64,000 nt of DNA, taken from positions 281,055-345,054 of the forward strand of contig CAVVMV010000003.1 of NCBI GenBank assembly GCA_963749485.1, in the 5' to 3' direction. Made by a program: the position numbers and the translations under genes. Positions 30,956 to 41,289 of this stretch are shown in pieces; position 1 is the first letter of the stretch, and every line of letters begins with the position of its first letter. Origin of the DNA: JAZGGS01 sp963749485. Lineage in GTDB: Bacteria > Bacteroidota > Ignavibacteria > Ignavibacteriales > Ignavibacteriaceae. The notes below the pieces were generated by a model, which saw nothing but the letters and a program-made list of their open reading frames with translations, was not told the origin of the DNA and did no database searches.

Positions 30956-32065
30956 ATGAGTGATATAACAAAAACCGATATACTTAACGCATTAAAAAAT
31001 ATTTCCGATCCTGGTATTGATACTGCTTCACTTACACTTAATTCAATTAAGAGGATGGGAATTGATAATAACAAGCTTACTTTAGATTTAGCACTCCCGC
31101 TTCCTTCAATTGATGTTGATTCAGCAGAGAAAAGAATAACTGATCAGCTAAAGGGTGAATATAATTTTCTTACAGAAGTGGATCTTAATCTTCTACTAAA
31201 ATCACCAAATGTTGCAACTCCTCCGGAGCCCCCAAAGGAAGCATTGCTAAAAGGAGTAAAAAATACTATTGCAGTTGCAAGCGGTAAAGGCGGCGTTGGT
31301 AAAAGTACTGTTGCTGTAAACCTTGCAGTTGCACTTGCTAAAGACGGAGCTAAAGTTGGTTTGATTGATGCCGATATTTACGGACCCAGCATTCCACTTA
31401 TGCTTGGCGTCAACCAAAAGCCGCAGATTAAGCAGGTTGGTGGATCCATGAAATTAATTCCTATAGAAGCTTATGGAATTAAAATGATATCCATTGGTGT
31501 ACTTATTGATGATAATGCACCTGTAATCTGGCGAGGACCGATGGTAAGCGGAGCAATAAAACAGTTTATGACCGATGTTGTGTGGGATGAACTTGATTAT
31601 CTTATTTTCGATCTCCCCCCGGGAACCGGCGATATACAGCTTACACTTGTACAAACAATTCCATTAACCGGTGCTGTTATAGTTACAACTCCGCAGGAGG
31701 TTTCACTTATTGATGCGCGGAAAGCACTTAAAATGTTTGAGCGTGTTAATGTACCTGTTTTGGGTATTATAGAAAATATGAGTTACTTTATTGCACCCGA
31801 TACCGGCAACAGGTACGATATTTTTGGTTCAGGAGGTGGTGAAAAAACTGCTGAAGAATTACAAATCTCTTTCCTTGGCGGAATACCAATAGATCAGCGT
31901 ATAAGAGAAGGCGGCGATAATGGGAAACCGATGATTTCGGTTATGCCCGATTCAGAAAATACGGAAATCATTCTGAACATTTCCAGGAACTTAACAGATC
32001 AGGTAAACAAGAGGAATTCTGCTTCACCCGATAAAGTAGAAATTATTCTTGAAGATGAAGATTAA
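30956..32065 (+). CDS. mrp: Mrp/ApbC-type P-loop ATPase, iron-sulfur carrier family
   Basis: Scaffold/carrier ATPase for iron-sulfur cluster delivery. Residues 1-90 form a DUF59 (MIP18-like) domain; the ParA/MinD-like domain follows with ASGKGGVGKSTVAVNLAVAL, DADIYGPSIPLMLG and DLPPGTGDIQLTL. 369 residues, intact. The place where many Mrp proteins carry a CPxC cluster motif (ENMSYF... GNRYDIFG) reads FIAPDTGN, with no Cys. Other Bacteroidota Mrp proteins also lack it. The CxxC-bearing Nfu protein directly downstream may supply the cluster site. Confidence 0.93.
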   Translation: MSDITKTDILNALKNISDPGIDTASLTLNSIKRMGIDNNKLTLDLALPLPSIDVDSAEKRITDQLKGEYNFLTEVDLNLLLKSPNVATPPEPPKEALLKGVKNTIAVASGKGGVGKSTVAVNLAVALAKDGAKVGLIDADIYGPSIPLMLGVNQKPQIKQVGGSMKLIPIEAYGIKMISIGVLIDDNAPVIWRGPMVSGAIKQFMTDVVWDELDYLIFDLPPGTGDIQLTLVQTIPLTGAVIVTTPQEVSLIDARKALKMFERVNVPVLGIIENMSYFIAPDTGNRYDIFGSGGGEKTAEELQISFLGGIPIDQRIREGGDNGKPMISVMPDSENTEIILNISRNLTDQVNKRNSASPDKVEIILEDED

Positions 32066-32123
32066 CTTGCATTAAACTTTTCATAGAACGATATTTGAGT
32101 TAAAGAAGATTAGCCGGTATTAT

Positions 32124-32348
32124 ATGGAAGAAGAGATACGAAAAGCACTGGAATCGATTAGACCTTACCTGCAGGCAGATGATGGTGATGTAGAGCTTGT
32201 AGAAGTAAGCGATGACGGGACAGTTAAGGTAAAGCTAACCGGCGATTGTGAAAACTGCCCGATGTCTGGAATGACTCTAAGAGCAGGAATTGAAAGAGCG
32301 TTGCTAAGGCAGGTACCGGGTATAAGAAGGATTGAAGCAGTTTCCTGA
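32124..32348 (+). CDS. NifU C-terminal domain protein (Nfu type)
   Basis: 74 residues, intact. Stand-alone Nfu domain that binds a 4Fe-4S cluster in a dimer. RPYLQADDGDVELVEVSDDG and the cluster motif GDCENCPMSGMTLRAGIERAL are diagnostic; only the CxxC pair is needed. Lies 58 bases after mrp, so the two likely act together in cluster trafficking. Confidence 0.93.
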   Translation: MEEEIRKALESIRPYLQADDGDVELVEVSDDGTVKVKLTGDCENCPMSGMTLRAGIERALLRQVPGIRRIEAVS

Positions 32349-32372
32349 TCACTTTTTAATCGGTAAAATTAA

Positions 32373-33426
32373 ATGCCCGATATTACTTACAAAAAATTTG
32401 TCAAAACCTATCCTCTGGTTAGCTGGTATAATTATTTTCTTCTATCTTCTCTACCTGCTTTCCGATATAATTATAATTATTTCTATCGCTATTCTTTTAT
32501 CATTCATTTTTGCACCAATTGTTACCGCGTTTGAAGGAAGGGGCTTCAATCGGTTTACATCAACACTAATTACTTTTGGTATTTTTGGATTGGTTCTTTA
32601 CCTCAGCTTGTCTGTAGTTATTCCAAAATTTCTTGATCAGATGGATCAGCTTATAAGCAAGCTGGAAGATTTTAATTTTACTGATGCGTTAGCATCAATT
32701 GAGGCAGCAATAATAAATTATATTCCAATATTTGAACGAGGCGATATTACAAACCGGGTACAGGAATTTTTCTCTTCCCAGTTTGTTAATTCATTCGAAA
32801 GTTTTACAATTTTGCTTTCGAGCATTGTATCGGTAGTTGGAGTAATTGTAATTGTGCCTTTCATTACTTTTTTTCTGCTAAAGGATAGCAAGAGAATTCT
32901 GCAGGGAATACTGAATCTTATGCCCAACAGTTATTTTGAAATGTCTTACTGGATACTTAAGAAAGTGAGTTTGCAGTTAGGGCTTTTTGTACGTGCATGG
33001 ATTTTTGATGCAACTTTTGTAGGTGTGATGATTGGTTTTGGGTTTTATATGATTGGCATTGAAAATGCAATGCCACTAGGGGTTATTGCAGGACTCGGGC
33101 ATCTCATCCCTTATTTCGGACCAATCATAGGTGGAATTCCGGCAGTAATTATTTCGGTAGTACAATTTGGTGACTTCTCGCAAGTACCTATAATTACATT
33201 TATTGTTTTACTAACATATGCGCTCGATAATGGTTTTGTGCAGCCGTATGTATTTGGGAAGAGTGTGGATATGCACCCTCTAATGATAATCCTGCTTATT
33301 ATTGCCGGTGGAACATTATTTGGCTTAATAGGTATGCTGCTTGCCGTTCCGGTTGCAACTGTAATTAAAACATTTGCAAAAGAAATTTACTTTGCAACAA
33401 AAAATTACAGGATTGCAAGGGTTTAA
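32373..33426 (+). CDS. AI-2E-family transporter (PerM/YdiK-like)
   Basis: Inner-membrane permease, about 350 residues with seven to eight hydrophobic helices. Body has LSFIFAPIVTAFEGRGFNRF, IVPFITFFLLKDSKRI, LGVIAGLGHLIPYFGPIIGG and IIAGGTLFGLIGMLLAVPVAT, all family hallmarks. I place the start at 32373 (MPDITYKKFV) although that ATG is one frame off from the body. The in-frame codon at 32332 would overlap nfu and give an odd N-terminus, so a small indel near 32400 is likely. Substrate unknown. Confidence 0.85.
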
Positions 33427-33478
33427 AAACCCTTATCAACTTGCCTACCGTGAGGCAGGCTTTCATTGATAGGGGTTT
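33427..33478 (+). terminator. Long hairpin after AI-2E transporter gene
   Basis: Outer arms AAACCCTTATCAA/TTGATAGGGGTTT pair with one wobble, and an inner GCCT/AGGC hairpin carries the palindromic repeat type seen at 19915. It separates this plus-strand gene from a convergent minus-strand gene. Confidence 0.65.
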
Positions 33479-33501
33479 AAATAAAATCATTTATCTTTCA
33501 T

Positions 33502-35539
33502 TTATTTCAATAAAATCATCTTCTTCGTTTCTGTAAAAATCCTGCTTGCAGGCTATAGAAATAAATTCCGCTTGTTAAATTTTGCGATTCGCATCAAATT
33601 CAATTTCATAAGTACCAGCAGTTTTTTGTTCATTCACGAGTGCGGCAACTTCGTTTCCGAGAACATCGTAAACTTTTAATGTTACAAAACTATTCACTGG
33701 TAACTGATAACTAATTGTTGTACTTGGATTAAATGGGTTTGGGTAGTTCTGTGAAAGAGAAAATACTGATGGAGCAATTTCGACTTCCACAATATCTGAG
33801 TATTCAAAACTGCCATTAAAATCTATTTGTTTTAATCTGTATTTTATATGATCCCTATCAGAAAGATTTTCATCTAGATAGGAATAGTGTCTGTGGTTCT
33901 GTAGTTGTTCCTTTTCCTTCTCTAAAACCAATCGTTCTCCAACCTGCCTTGCCGTCAGGCAGGTTTGATATATCAAAGCTTCTCTCAATTTCAAAGCCGT
34001 GGTTATTTAATTCTGTCGCTGTTGCCCATTCAAGAGTAACAACATTCGCTGCAACAGAAGCTGAGAATGAAACAAGTTCTACGGGAACAATAGTTGTATC
34101 GGAGATATAACTGTAATAAACATCCTGCTCACTATTAAATGTAGCTGCCCATGCCAGGGATGCGCCGTTACTATCGGAAACCATATCAAAGTAATCACCC
34201 ATTTTATTCTGGTTCGGCCACCCAAGATGGGAATTAAAAAAATCAGATAGTCTTTCATTTTGTGACCAGGTTACACCTCCGTCGATCGAATTTGAATAAT
34301 ATAGTGCTGATATATTACTTACTGAATTATCCCGGGTATCCAGCCATACCACATCAATACGTCCGTTCGGTGCAACAGACATAGTACCAAACCATTGATA
34401 TGCATTAGTACCAGGATCATCATTAATTTTAATTGGTGAACTCCAGTTAACCCCTCCATCGGTACTGCGAGCAAACATAACATCTGCAGGATCACTAGAT
34501 GAATTGCGTTCAACAGAGCATAACAAGTAAACGTTGCCGTGATACGGACCACCTGAAGTGTCAACCGCTATCCAGGTTTGTCCGAGCAAGCCACCAGGAT
34601 TAGGTCCTCCACCAAATGTAATTGAACCATCCAGATCTACAACTGTATTCATATTCCATGTAACTGTCACACTGGAGTCTTTTGCATTAGTTGATTTTGC
34701 CACAAGAAAATCAAATCCTATGGTACCACCAACATAGAGGTCACCATCAGAATTAACAGTAAGAGTACCCCATCGAGGATCATTCGGGATTGAAACACAA
34801 TCTTCAAAACTTTCACCACCGTCGGTTGAACGTGTAAAAAAATCAGGACTACAGACGCTGAAACTGGAAGTCCAGAAGGAATAATTATGTCCAGTTCCGG
34901 GACCGTCGGTTTTATCTATTGTCATCCATTGTTTGTCTCCTCCCTGAGCAAAAGTTCCACCATCCCAGGAGGATCCTCCATCACTTGATTTAAATACATC
35001 ACATAAAAATTCCGGATTATTTGTTAAACTGTTATAGAAAATATTTCCATCTTTATCTGCATCCAGTACAGGATCTGAGCGGAATACACCGGGCTCGATT
35101 ACACCAGGAAACGTCCATGTCTGTCCACCATTTGTTGTAAATCCATAACCAGCCTGACGGAAATTACTGCTGATTGTATTGAACTGCCGCCATCCTATTG
35201 TCATTCTATTCCTGATCAGTTGGATCAACAGCAATTGAAGGTTCATTTGCAGCATCTCCAACTATGTTTTGCCCGTTCCCATCAACATTTACCTGAACCG
35301 TAATAATATTACTCATTGAATAATTATAGGCGGGCGATCTTTCCTGACTTTCTCTTAAATCCGGAACATAATCATCATCCTTAATTTCATGATGTGCAGT
35401 AGGATCTGGTGGATTGCCTTTTTTTTGTTCGTTTGTTTGAGAAAAAATTAGATTTGGTGAAATGAGAAAAACTATAATCAGAAAGAAAACTAACTTGAAT
35501 AATATTATTAAATCTCTTCTTTTCAAATATGTGATTCAT
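33502..35539 (-). CDS. Secreted BNR/sialidase-like repeat protein with T9SS sorting domain (frameshifted)
   Basis: Large secreted protein of about 680 residues. The ATG at 35539 follows GGAGAAATAAT and gives a signal peptide. The middle holds several BNR-type Asp-box motifs (TNGGQTWTFPG, KSSDGGSSWDGG, RSTDGGVNWSSPI, SIDGGVTWSQNE) that form beta-propeller blades. The C-terminus is a type IX secretion sorting domain, SQNYPNPFNPSTTISYQLP through LKVYDVLGNEVA and SGIYFYSLQAG to ETKKMILLK. Frames break near 35520, 35230, 33930, 33585 and 33530. Between 33941 and 33965 a palindromic repeat encodes part of NLPDGKAG. Catalytic residues of true sialidases are not evident. Confidence 0.8.
33941..33965. 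repeat. Palindromic repeat inside coding sequence
   Basis: Arms AACCTGCCT and AGGCAGGTT around TGCCGTC. It belongs to the same family as the element at 19915, but here it lies inside the BNR/T9SS gene and is translated as NLPDGKAG. Confidence 0.65.
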
Positions 35540-35734
35540 ATTATTTCTCCAAATTTGGATTTCGGAAATTTTGAAATTTTATTGTAGCATAATTTACAAA
35601 TAATATTTTTGTTCTACTTCAATATGGCAATACTATTTATTAGTATTTGTTAAAATGGATTTCGATGTTAGAATAATTAAAAATAAATTTAATGATTGAC
35701 CTAAGCTGGTGATTGGCAAGTAACGGGGATCTGC

Positions 35735-35905
35735 TTAAACTTCCTTACTCAGTCTCTTGATCACATCAAGAAATTTTATCCCTTCGGCTTCTGCACTAAA
35801 GTTAATAATAATACGATGACCCGCTACAGGAAGCATTGCAATTTTTACATCATCAATTTCGGATGTGAATTTTTGTAAAACCGTTATAGCTTTGTGAGGT
35901 TCAGA
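35735..35905 (-). pseudogene. 3' fragment of a MoxR ATPase gene
   Basis: Codes on the minus strand for FTSEIDDVKIAMLP and INFSAEAEGIKFLDVIKRLS with a stop. About 35 of 44 residues match the C-terminus of the intact MoxR at 40264, and the DNA matches too. Nothing of the ATPase core is present. It is a remnant of a second moxR copy or of a local duplication. Confidence 0.8.
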
Positions 35906-35973
35906 AGTAGATTGAAATTAAATTGTGTAGTTCTGCTATTCAATTTAATAGATATCACCAATTAACAAATATC

Positions 35974-36717
35974 TTATAAGTTAACTCGATTAAAGTTATT
36001 GACAATATTTTTAATATCAGCCGCATTTTGAATTTGATAATCCGGCAGATCACTCCACTTCGATGCATCCACTTTAAAACCATAAAAGGCACCAACGCTT
36101 ATGATTTTTATTCCTGCTTTATTCTTGCTTAAAATATTATTTGCATTTAATGCACACTTCACATCTGTTTCGTGATCTCCGATATATAAAACATATCCTG
36201 ATCTGGAATTTGTCAATCGTTCTAAACACATTAGCAAACCATCCGGATATGGTTTCTGTCGCTTCAAATCAACCTGTTCATATCCAATTATTTCATCAAA
36301 ATAAGTGAGTAAATTGTTTTCTACTAAACAATTGGTAATTATACTTTTTGAATTTTGTGATACAATCCCCTGAGGTATATTGTTTAATGCTATAACTGCA
36401 TCCTTTACACCATCGATGATCGGTATTTCAGTTTTATCATTCAGCTGGTATTCAGTCCATAATTTTCCGGCTTCATCTATTTCTTCATCTTGCAGTTTAA
36501 AGCTGGATGCATAAAATTCACGCCAATTAGTTGATTTAACATGAGCTTGATGATAATTATTTAGTGAGCTTAATGCTGGAATTTTTGTGGGATCCCTATT
36601 TAGTATTTTTGAGACTATTTTTTTGGATACATTATAATTCTTTTGCCTTGTATCTGCTATAGTACCATCATAATCCCAAATTACTGCAATAATTTTTCTG
36701 AAATTCATAACATTCAT
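35974..36717 (-). CDS. HAD-family hydrolase, phosphoglycolate-phosphatase-like
   Basis: 247 residues, intact. All four HAD motifs are visible: WDYDGTIADT (nucleophile Asp), IVSQNSKSII (Ser/Asn motif II), RQKPYPDGLL (Lys of motif III) and YIGDHETDVKCA (motif IV acid pair). A helical cap lies between motifs I and II. The substrate cannot be read from sequence. Stands alone on the minus strand between the MoxR fragment and the TonB-dependent receptor. Confidence 0.85.
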   Translation of the reverse strand: MNVMNFRKIIAVIWDYDGTIADTRQKNYNVSKKIVSKILNRDPTKIPALSSLNNYHQAHVKSTNWREFYASSFKLQDEEIDEAGKLWTEYQLNDKTEIPIIDGVKDAVIALNNIPQGIVSQNSKSIITNCLVENNLLTYFDEIIGYEQVDLKRQKPYPDGLLMCLERLTNSRSGYVLYIGDHETDVKCALNANNILSKNKAGIKIISVGAFYGFKVDASKWSDLPDYQIQNAADIKNIVNNFNRVNL

Positions 36718-36779
36718 ATCAATATCTTAACTTTTAATGGTATTGTAAGGATATATTAAAATCATTTAAAGGAAATAAA

Positions 36780-36805
36780 AAACCCCCGCTAAATTGCGAG
36801 GGTTT
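36780..36805 (-). terminator. Intrinsic terminator after the Oar-type receptor gene
   Basis: Stem AAACCCCCGC/GCGAGGGTTT with one mismatch, followed on the minus strand by TTTTTTATTT. Sits 22 bases past the receptor's corrected stop. Confidence 0.82.
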
Positions 36806-36827
36806 TGAAAGGAAAAACATTCGGCTA

Positions 36828-39800
36828 TTAGAAGAAATATCTTATTCCTAACTGCATTTGCCAGCGTGATAATCAATCCGGGATCATCAACAAATGTTTC
36901 TGTGAGATTACTCTTATAATTGAATGTAGGTTCACCATTTGTATCAAAGTCAACCAGCTCTAATGGTATGGTAGCAGACGAAGTGGCAACACTCCTAACA
37001 CCCCAATCTGTGTTGATTAAATTGGGTACATTCAAAATATCCAGACTTAACTGGAATGTGTGCTTGGTACCGCTGATAAATATTGAAAAATCCTGGAGTA
37101 CCCTAAGATCCATATTAAAAAACCAGGGGTTTACTCCACCAAATCTATCGGCAATTTCACCTCTGTGTTCATTCAAATAATCATCCTGCTGTATAAAGGT
37201 ATTGAAAGCATTCCATTGGTCTTCAGCTGAAACCGTATTTCCGCTCCCATCAATATAAGGCATAAAAGTGATTTCGCTTTGATCTCTGGGGATGTAGATC
37301 AAGTCGTTGCTGTAGCCGTCACCGTTAACATCTCCTGCATATATATATGAATACCTGTTACCGCCTGCACCGGCAAAACGATTTCCTTCGGCAACTTCAA
37401 AGAACAATCCGAAATGAGTTGCATAGTTTTCAGACCACACATGAGTGTATGTTGCACCACCGGTTATTCTATGCCTGTTACCAAATTCAGAAGGGCTTAA
37501 AACTGGTTTATTAGGATCACCCTTTGTTGGATTTTCCTGCCACAATACGCTGGCAATCTCGGTAGATTTTAATAAGCTTTTAGCTTCTAAATAAGTATAA
37601 GCTAAGCTGGTGCGTAATCCGAAATCAAAGTTTTTGCGTAACTGAGCAGTAATACTGTAATTATATCCTTCACTTGAATTATCGATAACATAAACACCCG
37701 CCTTACCGTCAGGATTTAATTCATGTGCCCCATTGCCATTTGCCGAATCTCCGCCAAAGAAAGGACGTCCGTCGTTCAAGATATCGGAGGGGAAGACCCA
37801 GATCAGCATTTCTTAAATAAATTGAGTTAATATCCTTCCCATAAACAAATTCAAGTGTTCCCAGGAATCCACCACCAAGTTGCTGATCAACAGCAATGTT
37901 TGTATTCCAAACTTGCGGCCATTTAAAGTCTTCAACCATACCATTTAAATCGAAGGATGTTTGGAGTATAGCATCATCCGATGTTTCAACCTGGTCGGTT
38001 ACATTTGGATAGAGATTAGGATTATTACCAGGATTAGAAATAACATTTCCTACCCATACAAAGGGCAAACGCCCTGTAAATATGCCGGTACCGCCGCGTA
38101 CTTGGGTAGAACGATCACCCGTTACATCCCAATTGAATCCAGCCCTTGGCGAAAATAGTGGCTGAACACCTGGAAGTTTACTCTGATCGACTGTCTCGGG
38201 CTGATCATTTTCATCAAGTAAGGTTAACCCTGTTGAGAAGGGATTGGCTACCGGTTCCGTAATATATATAGGCAGGTCAACTCTTAAACCAAATGTTAAG
38301 TTAAATACCGGTGAAACAAGAAATTCGTCCTGTGCATAGAACGAAAGTTGTGCAACTTCAATATTTTCGCCTTTGAACGGCTCAGTGCTTGGTGTAACGA
38401 CAGATCTAAAATCATAGAAATTTGCGCTGTCAGGATTTGTGCGTGCAAAGAAATCTTCCAATGATGAGAATTGCGCACCGCCGATAAAATCCAGAAAATC
38501 AGGCAGAAAAAATACGCCATGCCTGAATATGTTAAAGGAATTAAAGAAATTAAAATATTCGAAGTTAGCTCCCACTGTAACTACATGATTACCAAGAAAA
38601 TAACTAAAGTTGTCAGTAACCTGGAAAACATCCTGGTCTAAAATATTATGAATTGAAAATGGTTCATGACCTAATGTTGTATAATTAACTCCCTCAACAT
38701 TTATCTGAATAGTTGGGAATGGCTCGCTGAATGGGTTTCTATTATCACGAAACCTGTTATAACTAGCAAAGAACTTGTTTGCAAAATTCTCGCCTCTCGA
38801 GTTTAACTCTAAGGCAAATGAGTTCAACCTGTTATTTATCTCGTAGCCTGAATTTCTAAACGGTAAACTAGTTTCATTTGGCCCGCGCCCTCCAGTGCTT
38901 AGCACAAATGGATGAGGTGGTAAATCCCTTCTGGCATCCAGCCTATTATACCTAAGAGACAGGTTGTTATTTTCGTTAATATTCCAATCCAGCTTAACAA
39001 TTATTTTTTCATTTGACGTTTCATGAATAAAATTCTCATAAGGTCCCGTATCATAACCATAAACTTCCATCATTCTTGTTCTGATTTGGTTCATTATGTC
39101 TGCCCTCACCCTGGATTCTCCAAATGTCAAATTTCCATCAGCGTCGGCTATAAAATTCGTCCCCGGATCTTCCCTGCGTTCGATCTCTCCATTTATGAAG
39201 AAGAATAGTTTGTTTTGAACTAATGGACCACCAACAGAAAAACCAGATTGATAAAATGAGAGATCGGGATTGGCAATTACATCGTTCCCACTAACTTTAT
39301 TGCCGAGTAGTGACTCATTCCTATAAAAAGTATACAACGATCCTCGGAGTTTATTTGTCCCGCTTTTTGTTACGGTATTAATACCAGCTCCGGTAAATCC
39401 ACCCTGCCGGACATCGTAAGGAGCAACTGATACCTGAACCTGATCGACGGCGTCGAACGGAATCGGCTCTGAATTGGTTTGACCACCGGGGGCAGGATCA
39501 TCCAGGCCAAATGCGTTATTAAAATAAGAGCCGTCAATAGAGATGTTATTATACAACCAGTTTTTCCCGCCAAAGCTATAGTTACCATCGCTTCGGGGAT
39601 CTAACCTTGTAAGATCCCTAATACTTCTTTTGATGGTTGGTAAAGATTGTATCTGATCAATATCAATATATGTAGCTGCCCCGGTTCTGTTACTGTTTAA
39701 TACTGCATCCTGCTCGGCAGTTACTACAACCTCCCCAATAGCAACCGCTTCGCTTTCCAATGTAAACTCGAGTCTGAAATTTTGACCCAAGTTTAAGAAT

Positions 39801-40090
39801 ACATCTTCCTGTACTTGAGGATTATAACCAACGAATGAAACTGTTACTGTATAAGGGCCACCCACCCTAACATTAAGTAGGTTGAATAATCCATTGATTC
39901 TAGTAGAAGCCCCGTATTGAGTACCAGTTGGTATGTGAATTGCTATTACGTTCGCACTCGGTAATGGATTACCCTCAGTATCCTGAACAATTCCATTCAT
40001 AGATGATGTTGTTACCCCCTGTGCAAAAATTTGGTTTGGAATGATAAATAAAGAAACCAAAAAGAAAAAAAGTAAATTGCTTTTATTCAT
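36828..40090 (-). CDS. TonB-dependent receptor, Oar type with carboxypeptidase-regulatory-like domain (frameshifted)
   Basis: Outer-membrane receptor of about 1085 residues. Signal peptide, then a carboxypeptidase-regulatory-like beta-sandwich (GIVQDTEGNPLPSANVIAIH; VSFVGYNPQVQEDVFL), then the plug (IGEVVVTAEQDAV, and PYDVRQGGFTGAGINTVTKS), then the 22-strand barrel. AGG AGG before the ATG gives a strong ribosome binding site. Frames break near 37770 and again near 36870, where the barrel end SRWQMQLGIRYFF is recovered with its terminal aromatic. Oar proteins take up peptides or substrates or help surface export; the ligand here is unknown. Confidence 0.87.
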
Positions 40091-40263
40091 ATGACCTCCT
40101 ATTGGGTTAAATTTAAGAAGTGAAATTTAAGGTGCTGTAGAAGTAGGATAATTAACATATGTGATATGTACTAACAGATATTAATTGTTAAGGGAATAAT
40201 AGCAAATAACTAATACTTAACAAAAAAAATTATTCTAACGATGAAAAAATAACTGAAATATCA

Positions 40264-41268
40264 CTAAAATTCTTTACTCAATCTCTCAATAACATCCAGA
40301 GATTTTATACCTTCGGCTTCTGCACTAAAGTTAGTAATAATGCGGTGACGAAGTACAGGAAGCATTGCATTTTTTACATCATCAATTTCTGGTGTATATC
40401 GTTCTTCAATTATTGCTTTAGTTTTGGCGGCAAGTATCATATATTGCGATGCGCGAGGTCCTGCTCCCCAGGTTATCCAGTCTTTAATGAATTTCGGTGA
40501 GTTTCCGTTTGAAGGTCGGGTCATATTTGCAACTTTAACTGCAAATTCAATTACATTTTCTGCAACGGGAACTTTTCTTACCAGCTGCTGGAAGTTAATA
40601 ATCTCTTCGGCTTTTAAAATCTTTTTAAGATCTGCTTTGTACTGGCTTGTAGTAGTTTCAACAATCTTAATCTCATCTTTAAAAGAAGGATAATCTAACC
40701 AGAGATTAAACATAAACCTGTCTAGCTGTGCTTCCGGTAAAGGATAAGTTCCTTCCTGCTCAATTGGATTTTGTGTTGCAAGTACAAAAAATGGTTCGGG
40801 CAGTTGATAAGTTGTTCCTGCAGCCGTTACCTTATGTTCCTGCATTGCTTCCAGAAGAGCCGCCTGTGTTTTAGGAGGTGTACGGTTTATTTCATCTGCA
40901 AGAATAATATTTGCAAAGATTGGACCTGAAATAAATTTAAAATCTCTTTTCTTGGTTAACTGGTCTTCTTCAATAATTTCAGTTCCTGTAATATCGCTCG
41001 GCATTAAATCGGGAGTAAATTGTATTCGGCTGAATTGGAGATCCATCACTTCGGCAACGGTTTTTATAAGGAGGGTTTTTGCCAATCCGGGTACTCCAAC
41101 CAACAAACAATGCCCTCTTGCAAGCAAAGAAATAAGAAGCTGGTCTATTATCTCTTCCTGCCCAACAATAACTTTGGCAATTTCAGTTTTAACTTCTTTA
41201 ATTTTCCCGGCAAGCTGGTTAACTAATTCAACATCCTGCTTTCCGGTTGGATCATTTTTCAAACTCAA
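40264..41268 (-). CDS. MoxR-family AAA+ ATPase
   Basis: Chaperone-like ATPase that usually activates a VWA-domain partner. 334 residues, intact. Walker A LLVGVPGLAKTLLIKTV, Walker B ILADEINRTPPKTQAALLEA, sensor region VLATQNPIEQEGTYPLPEAQ, and arginine-finger area DRFMFNLWLDYPS. TTG start at 41268, six bases after AAAGGAA. Lies 22 bases after a run of three parvulin-type genes, so it is probably transcribed with them. No VWA partner is seen in the window. A fragment of a second copy lies at 35735. Confidence 0.92.
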   Translation of the reverse strand: MSLKNDPTGKQDVELVNQLAGKIKEVKTEIAKVIVGQEEIIDQLLISLLARGHCLLVGVPGLAKTLLIKTVAEVMDLQFSRIQFTPDLMPSDITGTEIIEEDQLTKKRDFKFISGPIFANIILADEINRTPPKTQAALLEAMQEHKVTAAGTTYQLPEPFFVLATQNPIEQEGTYPLPEAQLDRFMFNLWLDYPSFKDEIKIVETTTSQYKADLKKILKAEEIINFQQLVRKVPVAENVIEFAVKVANMTRPSNGNSPKFIKDWITWGAGPRASQYMILAAKTKAIIEERYTPEIDDVKNAMLPVLRHRIITNFSAEAEGIKSLDVIERLSKEF

Positions 41269-41289
41269 TTTCCTTTTGTTGATGTGAAG

